DNA of 49,219 bases from Niveispirillum sp. (lineage in GTDB: Bacteria > Pseudomonadota > Alphaproteobacteria > Azospirillales > Azospirillaceae): positions 1 to 49,219 of the forward strand of contig NZ_JAGOGJ010000043.1 in NCBI RefSeq assembly GCF_017996735.1. The letters are read 5' to 3'. The position numbers and the translations under genes were made by a program. Numbering within the stretch: position 1 is the stretch's first letter; each line of letters begins with the position of its first letter. Shown here one piece after another: positions 43,534-49,219 of this stretch. The notes below the pieces were generated by a model. The model saw nothing but the letters and a program-made list of their open reading frames with translations, searched no databases and had not been told where the DNA came from.

Positions 43534-44945
43534 AAGACCGATTTCATCTCCGTATAGTCCAGGATGCCGTGCAGGCCCCATTCCCGGCCATTGCCCGACT
43601 GCTTGTATCCACCGAAGGGGGCGGCAATGTCAGGCCATGCGCCGTTGATATGGACATTGCCCGTGCGCAGCCGGCCGGCAACCGCCCGCGCCCGGTCGAT
43701 GGAAACGGAGTGAACATGCGCCGACAACCCATAGATCGTGTCGTTGGCGATGCGGATCGCGTCCTCCTCGTCACCATAGGGGATGATGGAGAGGACGGGG
43801 CCGAATATCTCCTCCCGCGCGATGGTCATGTCGGGGCGCACGTCGGCGAAAATCGTTGGCCTTGCATAGCAGCCGCGGTCCAGCCCCGCCGGACGGCCGG
43901 GTCCCCCGGCCATCAGCCGTGCCCCCTCCGCCACACCCTGTCGGATCAGGGCCTGCACGCGGTTGAATTGCCGTTCGTTGGCGAGGGGACCCAGGCTGGT
44001 ACCGTCGGACAGCGGGTCGCCGACGATGATCGCCTCCGCCGTTGCCGCCGCCAGCGCGGCCGCACGGTCATGCCAGACAGCGGGCACCAGCAGACGGGTC
44101 GGCGCGTTGCAGGACTGCCCGCTATTGAGGAAACAGGCCTGCACGGCACCTGGGATCACGGCGTCCAGGTCGGCATCGTCCAGCACGATATTGGCCGACT
44201 TGCCGCCCAGTTCCTGGGTCACGCGCTTGACCGTAGGCGCGGCGGCGATGGCGGCCGCCACGCCGCCGCGCTGTGATCCGGTGAAGGACACCATATCGAC
44301 CAGCGGATGGGCGCACAGGGCCGCCCCAGCCTCTTCCCCGCTGCCATGAATCAGGTTGAACACGCCGGCCGGCACGCCAGCCTCTTCCATGATCCGGGCG
44401 AACAGGGTGGCGCTGAGCGGCGCCAGTTCGGAGGGCTTCAGCACCATGGTGCAGCCCGCGGCCAGTGCCGCCGCCACCTTGGCGCAGATCTGGTTCATGG
44501 GCCAGTTCCAGGGCGTGATCAGGGCGCACACGCCCACCGGTTCGCGCACGATGGCCGTCGTTCCCTGTATCATCAAGGGCTGCCAGGTCTTCAGTTCCGC
44601 CACCGCCTGGGCCAGATGGCCAAGACCGACCGCCGCCTGCAAGGACAAGGCGAAACCGTGCGGCGCGCCCATTTCCGTGGTCATGGCGGCGGCCAGTTCG
44701 GGCATCCGCGTCTGATAGACGGCGACGATCCGTTCCAGAAGGGCCCGCCTTTCCGCCACGCTAGTGCGGGCGAAGGCGGGAAAGGCACTGGCGGCTTTCG
44801 TCACGGCGCGGTCCACGTCCGACGCATCGGCCAAAGCCACCTGCCCGACCACCGTATCGGTGGCCGGATTGACGATGGGCAGGCGCCCCGTGCCCGACGG
44901 GTCGACCCAACGCCCGCCCATGAAGAATGACATGCAGTCCGACAT
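43515..44945 (-). CDS. NAD(P)-dependent aldehyde dehydrogenase
   Basis: ATG 44945 follows a strong GGGGAGG site; an upstream in-frame start would overlap the lyase gene. The 476-residue protein is full length for the ALDH superfamily: ITPWNWPMNQ (cofactor loop), LKPSELAP, FTGSQRGG, catalytic Glu245 in TQELGGKSAN, catalytic Cys279 in NSGQSCNAPTRLLV, EEIFGPVLSI and PFGGYKQSGNGREWG. It oxidises an aldehyde to the acid in the cytoplasm. It is the last gene of the amidase, ammonia-lyase, dehydrogenase operon (20 nt after the lyase). An aldehyde may arise from aldolase-type cleavage by the D-threonine-aldolase-like enzyme of the convergent operon; that link is inference. Confidence 0.93.
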   Translation of the reverse strand: MSDCMSFFMGGRWVDPSGTGRLPIVNPATDTVVGQVALADASDVDRAVTKAASAFPAFARTSVAERRALLERIVAVYQTRMPELAAAMTTEMGAPHGFALSLQAAVGLGHLAQAVAELKTWQPLMIQGTTAIVREPVGVCALITPWNWPMNQICAKVAAALAAGCTMVLKPSELAPLSATLFARIMEEAGVPAGVFNLIHGSGEEAGAALCAHPLVDMVSFTGSQRGGVAAAIAAAPTVKRVTQELGGKSANIVLDDADLDAVIPGAVQACFLNSGQSCNAPTRLLVPAVWHDRAAALAAATAEAIIVGDPLSDGTSLGPLANERQFNRVQALIRQGVAEGARLMAGGPGRPAGLDRGCYARPTIFADVRPDMTIAREEIFGPVLSIIPYGDEEDAIRIANDTIYGLSAHVHSVSIDRARAVAGRLRTGNVHINGAWPDIAAPFGGYKQSGNGREWGLHGILDYTEMKSVFGYQSS

Positions 44946-44965
44946 CTGATCCTCCCCTTGTTCGT

Positions 44966-46147
44966 TCAAGCCACCTGCGGCGCGGTCCGGCCGACCAGGC
45001 GCGCATAAAGATCGGGGTCGGTCGCCCCTTCGGTATTGATCACCAGAACCCGCGAGGCGGCGTTCAGGCCCAGTTGCTCGCGCCAGGATGCCCACGCCAG
45101 GACAGTCATCAGCCCCGCCAGGCTGGCGGCCCCGGACTCCCCCGCCACGATGCCGGGATCGTCTCCCTGCGGCCAGGCGAGCGCCCGCATGGCGGCGGGG
45201 GCCGCGTCATCATCGACGGACAGGAAAAAATCCGCCGCCCCGCGCAGCACCTCCCAGGCCAGCGGCGATGGCCGGCGGCATTCCAGCATGGCGTAGATGG
45301 TGGTTACGTCGCCCCCCACCTCCGCGATCCGGCCCTGGACAGCGCTTTGCAGCAGGCAGTCCGCCGCCACCGGCTCCACCACCGTGATGATGGGACCGGC
45401 CCCCGGCAGGCGCGCGCGCAGATGCCCGGTCATGGCGGCCGCCAGCCCGCCCACGCCCGCCTGCACGAACAGATGGCTTGGCGGGCCGCCCAGTGCTTTC
45501 ATGCCGGCCAGAACCTCGTCGGCAATGGTGGTATAGCCGCGCATGATCAGGCCGGGGATGGGATCTTCGGTGTCGGCCGCCGTGTCGGCGACCAGGGTCC
45601 AGCCATTGATTTCCGCCTGCCGCACCGCTTCGTCGACGCTGTCATCATATGTGCCGGGGACGCGGATGATTTCCGCCCCCAGGGCCGCGATTTTGCCGGC
45701 CCGCGCCGCGCTGACACCTTCATGCAGGAAGACGATGCTGCGGGCGCCGAACAGGCGGGCGCCAGCCGCAACGGAGCGGCCATGATTGCCATCGCTGGCA
45801 CAGACAAAGGTGCGGGTCGCTGCCAGGGCGCGGACCCGGTCGCACATGATGGCATCGGGTCCGACCCCTGCCGCCTGCATCAGGATCTCGGCGATGGCAT
45901 AGATGCCACCCAGCGACTTGAAGCTCTCCAGCCCCAGCCTTTGCGCCTCATCCTTCACCATCAGCGCACCGATACCCAGTTGGCGGGCCAGGGACGGCAG
46001 CGGCAGCAGCGGCGTCGGGCGATAGCGCGGACAGGCGTGCAGCAGGGCCAGCACCCGCTCCGCGGCCGCGGCGCCAACATAGTCTGCCACCAGCCGCGAC
46101 AGCGGCTCGCCGGGCCGGCGGCCCGGATTGGCAATCAGTTCAGCCAT
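44966..46147 (-). CDS. dpaL: Diaminopropionate ammonia-lyase-like PLP enzyme
   Basis: ATG 46147 begins 1 nt after the amidase stop (TGA-A-ATG); an alternative start at 46177 would overlap the amidase. The 393-residue protein is a fold-type II PLP enzyme: KDEAQRLGLESFKSLGGIYA with Lys77 as Schiff-base lysine, the ASDGNHGRSVA phosphate/substrate loop, GTYDDSVDEA and the glycine-rich VQAGVGGLAAA. The pattern fits diaminopropionate ammonia-lyase (2,3-diaminopropionate to pyruvate and two ammonia) better than threonine dehydratase, which has a shorter N-terminus and different flanks. Some family members also use D-serine or D-enantiomers. The neighbouring amidase could free its substrate from an amide. 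Family call is good, substrate moderate. Confidence 0.85.
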   Translation of the reverse strand: MAELIANPGRRPGEPLSRLVADYVGAAAAERVLALLHACPRYRPTPLLPLPSLARQLGIGALMVKDEAQRLGLESFKSLGGIYAIAEILMQAAGVGPDAIMCDRVRALAATRTFVCASDGNHGRSVAAGARLFGARSIVFLHEGVSAARAGKIAALGAEIIRVPGTYDDSVDEAVRQAEINGWTLVADTAADTEDPIPGLIMRGYTTIADEVLAGMKALGGPPSHLFVQAGVGGLAAAMTGHLRARLPGAGPIITVVEPVAADCLLQSAVQGRIAEVGGDVTTIYAMLECRRPSPLAWEVLRGAADFFLSVDDDAAPAAMRALAWPQGDDPGIVAGESGAASLAGLMTVLAWASWREQLGLNAASRVLVINTEGATDPDLYARLVGRTAPQVA

Positions 46148-46148
46148 T

Positions 46149-47585
46149 TCAGCACATCCCGGCACGACGAAGACCATGGGGCGGAAGGCGACCCGCCCAG
46201 GGGAAGGCGCGCTCCAGTTGGGCCGACAGGGCCAGCAGCCCCGCCTCCTCGCCGAAACGCGCGACGATCTGGGTGCCGATGGGCAAGCCGCCGGCCGACA
46301 GGTGCAGTGGAAGCGACGCCGCCGGCTGTCCCGTCACATTGAACTGCATGGTAAAGGGCGCAAAGGCCAGCAGCCGGGCCAGATAAGCCTTTACCTCCAT
46401 CCCCGGCGCATCCCCGGCGAACAGGCCCAGCGGCGGCGCGGTCACGGACAGGGTGGGACAGATCAGCATGTCGTAGCGGTCGAAGAAGGCAGCCACCAAC
46501 CGGCTGAACCGGTTCATCATGTCCAGCCCCCACAGCAGGGTATCGGCCGACTGCCAGGCGCCATCTTCCACAATGGCCAGGGTGGCGGGCTCCAGCGTCG
46601 TGGCATCGACCGGCCGGGTCAGCGCGATCGACAAGGCGCGCGCCGCGTGATGCAGGTTGGCGGACCAGATGACGCGGATCATGTCGATGAACATCTCCGC
46701 GTCGAAATCCAGCGCCGCCTCCTCGACATGGTGGCCAAGGGCCGCGCAGCGGGCGGCGGTGTCGCGGGCCGCGGCCATGATCTCCGGCGCCACCTGCCCG
46801 GCCAGCGGGCTTTCCGTCACTAGCGCCAGGCGCAGCGGGGCCGGATCGCCGGCGATGGCCTGGGCAAACGGCATGGATGGCGGGGGGCAGCCATAGCGGG
46901 CCCCCGCATCCATGCCCGCGGTCGCGTCCAGGACCAGGGCGCTGTCACGCACCGTGCGGGTGATCACATGCGCCGCCGTCAGGCCGCTATTCACCTCACC
47001 TGCCGCCGGGCCGACCGGGTTGCGGCCCCGCGTCGGCTTCAGTCCGAACACGCCGCAGCAATGGGCCGGGATGCGGATCGATCCGCCGCTGTCGCCGGCA
47101 TGGGCGATGGGTACTGCCCCCGCCGCCACCGCCGCCGCCGCCCCGCCGGACGAACCGCCGGTGGAGCGGGACAGGTCCCAGGGATTGAGCGTGCGGCCCG
47201 TGGTCACCGGTTCCGTGGTGAAGGCACTGCCGAATTCCGGGGTGGTCGTGCGCCCCAGGGCAACAAGGCCGGCCCGGCGGTAGCGAAGCACAAGGGTGCT
47301 GTCGGCGGACGGGATCATCCCCGCCGCCAGCCGCGACCCCAGTTCCTGCGGCACCCCGGCCATGGCGGCACCGATATCCTTGATCAGGATCGGCACACCC
47401 GACAAGGGCCCCGGCTCCGGCGGCCTGGGCGGTAGCGGCGGACCGACGCGGAAGTTCAGAACATCATTCGACGCCTTCACGGCGGAGGCTGCGATGGCCG
47501 CCACCTCTGCAGCCGACACCTCACCCTGCGCGATCAGGCCCGCCAGCCCGACGGCATCCAGGCCGGCATACTCCCCAACATCCAT
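46149..47585 (-). CDS. Amidase-signature family hydrolase
   Basis: ATG 47585 is preceded by GGAGAAGG and avoids running through the long palindrome upstream. The 478-residue protein has the full amidase-signature triad: Lys69 in LIKDIG, cis-Ser145 in GGSSGG, and nucleophile Ser169 in GDSGGSIRIPA, followed by GVFGLKPTRGR. It hydrolyses an amide bond in the cytoplasm; no leader peptide is present. It heads the three-gene minus-strand operon. The 53-nt palindrome centred at 47648 lies 37 nt upstream of its start and probably controls it. Whether it acts on a peptide, an acylated amino acid or a simple amide cannot be told. Confidence 0.93.
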   Translation of the reverse strand: MDVGEYAGLDAVGLAGLIAQGEVSAAEVAAIAASAVKASNDVLNFRVGPPLPPRPPEPGPLSGVPILIKDIGAAMAGVPQELGSRLAAGMIPSADSTLVLRYRRAGLVALGRTTTPEFGSAFTTEPVTTGRTLNPWDLSRSTGGSSGGAAAAVAAGAVPIAHAGDSGGSIRIPAHCCGVFGLKPTRGRNPVGPAAGEVNSGLTAAHVITRTVRDSALVLDATAGMDAGARYGCPPPSMPFAQAIAGDPAPLRLALVTESPLAGQVAPEIMAAARDTAARCAALGHHVEEAALDFDAEMFIDMIRVIWSANLHHAARALSIALTRPVDATTLEPATLAIVEDGAWQSADTLLWGLDMMNRFSRLVAAFFDRYDMLICPTLSVTAPPLGLFAGDAPGMEVKAYLARLLAFAPFTMQFNVTGQPAASLPLHLSAGGLPIGTQIVARFGEEAGLLALSAQLERAFPWAGRLPPHGLRRAGMC

Positions 47586-47621
47586 CTCACCTTCTCCGGG
47601 CCATGCTCTGGTAACGACCAA

Positions 47622-47674
47622 ACCATGGCACCTCAATTGACTGATTGTCAATCAGTCAATTGAGGTGCCATGGT
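47622..47674. promoter_or_regulatory. Perfect 53-nt inverted repeat with TetR-operator-like core
   Basis: Arms 47622-47647 and 47649-47674 are exact reverse complements over 26 positions around one base (T 47648). The centre reads TTGACTGATTGTCAATCAG; TGACTGATTGTCAATC within it matches the palindrome beside the TetR gene at 13 of 16 positions. The outer arms (CCATGGCACCTCAATTGA) extend the symmetry well beyond a normal TetR site. It lies just upstream of the amidase operon. It may be a double operator, a cruciform-forming element, or a remnant of an inverted duplication. Confidence 0.75.
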
Positions 47675-47929
47675 CACCGGCAGTGATATGAGCCGCCGTT
47701 CCGCTCATACTGTCCCGTCGATCGGAACCGCTCCCGGGCCTCAGGCGACGGCACCAACGTCCGTCGGCGCGGAGTTCCCGTGCCGCAAGGATGAAGGGCC
47801 GTAAGGGCGGCCGATTGCTTCCGACACCCTGGATAGTGAACCACATGTGATCACGAGCCGCTTTGGCCGGCTACCATGGGCAAGCCCGGAAGGATTGAAA
47901 TAGTGACCGTAGCGGCAATACGTATGCCG
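47675..47929. other. Intergenic stretch without a recognisable gene
   Basis: Together with the amidase leader and the long palindrome this makes a 344-nt gap (47586-47929) between two minus-strand genes. I see no convincing coding sequence, tRNA or mobile-element end. A short inverted repeat (CGACGG and CCGTCG around 9 nt, about 47745-47766) may form a weak hairpin downstream of the transporter. Short open frames on both strands lack conserved motifs. Confidence 0.5.
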
Positions 47930-49210
47930 TCAGACCGGCGCTTCGCGTCGTGATGCGTTGGCGACCCTGAAAAGTTGGATGCCGCCGGCCAGAGTCGCCA
48001 GCGGCACAAGACCCAGGGCCCATCGCAACCCCTCACCATCGGTAAAGGGTGACAGCAGATCGCTGCCATAGCCGACGATCATGGGGGCGGGCACGCTGGC
48101 GCCAAGCGCGATCAGCAACAGCATCACCGCCGTCGCCATGGCCCGCATGTTGGGGGGGCTCTTCAATTGCAGGATCGTCAGGATCAGGGGGGAGTTGGTG
48201 ATCAGCAGGGCATAGCCCAGGACCAGGAATATGATGAATCCGCTGAAGCTGCCGGCCAGCAGGCTTGCCGTGAAGCACAACGCCGACAGCAGCAGCAGCA
48301 CCGCAATCACGCGCAACGGCACCCAAAGTCCGCGGCGACCGAAATGGTCGGTGGCCATGCCGGCCAGGATCATGCTAGCCCCGCCAAGCCCGGCGATGCC
48401 GAACCCCATGGCATTGCCCACCTCCGCGCTGCCCACCCCGAAGCTGCGCACCGCATAAGAAGGGGCCCAGGCCAGCACGGCGAAGACGCCGATATTACTG
48501 AAGACGGCGGCAATCACCGCTTGCCTGAACAACGATATCCGCCAGAGATGGGCCATGGTGCGGAACAGGGACAGCGACAGGACCGGTGCCCCCGGCCCTG
48601 TATCCTGACGCCCGCGCACGGGTTCCCGCACCGTCAGCATCAGGATGATGGCCAGCACCACACCCGGTATGCCCGCCGCCAGGAAGGTATGGCGCCAGCC
48701 CAGCCATTCATTCAGCAGGCCACCCAGCGCAAAACTGACCAGGATGCCCAGCGTCGATCCCGAACTGAGGATGGCCATGGCGGTGGCCCGGCGGGCGGGG
48801 GGAAAATAATCGCTGATCAGGGAGATCGAGGTGGGTGTCGATCCGGCCTCCGCCACCGAGACACCGACCCTTGTCAGGGCCAGTTCGACCAGATTGGCGG
48901 CCCGCCCGCCCAGTGCCGTCATCAGGCTCCAGATGGTCAGGCAGACCGTCAGGAAGCGCACCCGGTTCACCCGGTCAGCGACATAGGCCATGGGGATGCC
49001 CAGGATCGCATAGAAGAAGGCGATGGCGGGGCCTGCCAGCAGGCCCAACTGCCCGTCGGTCAGATCCAGATCCCGCTTCACATCCTGCGCCAGGATGCCC
49101 AGAATCTGCCGGTCCGCCATGTTCATCACATAAACGGCATAGAGCATTCCCAGCACATACCAGGAATAGCGGGGAACCGGTGCCGGCGTCGGCGGACCGT
49201 CGGGCTGCAT
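47930..49210 (-). CDS. Spinster-like MFS transporter
   Basis: The 426-residue protein starts at ATG 49210, only 9 nt from the window edge, so its promoter and ribosome binding site are not visible. It has about 12 hydrophobic helices. MFS landmarks include NMADRQILGILAQDVKRDL after helix 1, GLLAGPAIAFFYAILGIPMA, YVADRVNRVRFL (loop 2-3 motif), EAGSTPTSISLISDYFPPARR and LGWRHTFLAAGIPG. These are typical of bacterial spinster-like carriers, often annotated as sugar or aromatic-acid transporters. Direction cannot be deduced. It is transcribed the same way as the amidase operon but separated by 344 nt and the palindrome, so it is probably an independent unit. It could export a product or import a substrate. 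Confidence 0.9.
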   Translation of the reverse strand: MQPDGPPTPAPVPRYSWYVLGMLYAVYVMNMADRQILGILAQDVKRDLDLTDGQLGLLAGPAIAFFYAILGIPMAYVADRVNRVRFLTVCLTIWSLMTALGGRAANLVELALTRVGVSVAEAGSTPTSISLISDYFPPARRATAMAILSSGSTLGILVSFALGGLLNEWLGWRHTFLAAGIPGVVLAIILMLTVREPVRGRQDTGPGAPVLSLSLFRTMAHLWRISLFRQAVIAAVFSNIGVFAVLAWAPSYAVRSFGVGSAEVGNAMGFGIAGLGGASMILAGMATDHFGRRGLWVPLRVIAVLLLLSALCFTASLLAGSFSGFIIFLVLGYALLITNSPLILTILQLKSPPNMRAMATAVMLLLIALGASVPAPMIVGYGSDLLSPFTDGEGLRWALGLVPLATLAGGIQLFRVANASRREAPV

Positions 49211-49219
49211 GGCATATCC

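Noticed and set aside
47670..47804. 44-codon + strand frame starting in the right arm of the long palindrome, with GAGG 4 nt upstream
   Set aside because: The SD-ATG block is duplicated by the palindrome itself, the peptide has no recognisable feature, and nothing supports selection on it.
47652..47846. 64-codon minus-strand frame in the intergenic region
   Set aside because: It ends inside the palindrome, has no clear ribosome binding site and an Arg/Gly/Ser-rich sequence without motifs; a degraded gene cannot be shown.
1..49219. CRISPR arrays, rRNA, tRNA, insertion sequences, attachment sites
   Set aside because: None was recognised by reading; no repeat-spacer pattern, cloverleaf-like segment or transposase gene is visible.

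Overview
The window is GC-rich bacterial DNA with tightly packed genes. A TonB-dependent receptor with a cleavable signal peptide means a Gram-negative host. The mix of large hybrid NRPS/PKS genes, GPH and spinster-type transporters, and mlr-like peptide hydrolases suggests an alphaproteobacterium, perhaps of the Azospirillum/Niveispirillum or sphingomonad type. That placement is inference; no rRNA or housekeeping marker is present.

Region 1 (1-30496, + strand) is the 3' part of a modular NRPS-PKS operon. Four giant genes are joined by 4-nt stop/start overlaps (ATGA, GTGA, ATGA). Domains in order: gene 1 (5' end outside the window) C-A-PCP-KS-AT-KR-ACP; gene 2 KS-(gutted AT)-KR-DH-ACP; gene 3 TubC-type docking-C-A-PCP-C-A-PCP-C-A-PCP; gene 4 KS-AT-KR-ACP-C-A-PCP-TE. 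Adenylation codes read by eye against the GrsA positions are DPTTFGVVF(K) (unassigned), DALWLGGTF(K) (Val-like), DAIQLGLID(K) (Gln-like), DVQFIAQVA(K) (Pro-like) and DAWTVAAVC(K) (Phe). By colinearity the product would be [upstream part]-X-(beta-hydroxy C2)-(possibly unsaturated C2)-Val-Gln-Pro-(beta-hydroxy C2)-Phe, released by the terminal thioesterase. No epimerase, methyltransferase, PPTase or MbtH gene is visible. A 41-codon ORF with a strong ribosome binding site overlaps the end of gene 4.

Region 2 (30524-33270) holds a minus-strand P450/2Fe-2S ferredoxin pair, a divergent Lrp/AsnC regulator, and a convergent TetR regulator.

Region 3 (33417-47585) looks like an inducible uptake and breakdown island for a peptide or unusual amino acid. 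A seven-gene + strand operon encodes an MlrC/M81-type metallohydrolase, a TonB receptor, a membrane-anchored beta-lactamase-fold serine hydrolase, a GPH symporter, a C45 Ntn-hydrolase, an exported SurE-like phosphatase and a DSD1/D-threonine-aldolase-type PLP enzyme. A three-gene minus-strand operon (amidase, diaminopropionate ammonia-lyase, aldehyde dehydrogenase) converges on it. The outer promoter region of each operon carries a related TGACTGA-type palindrome; the one before the amidase sits inside a perfect 53-nt inverted repeat. The TetR gene lies divergently beside the first operator, so one regulator may control both operons.

Region 4 (47930-49210) is a spinster-like MFS transporter on the minus strand. 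The only stretch over 300 nt without a convincing gene is 47586-47929, whose main content is the long palindrome.
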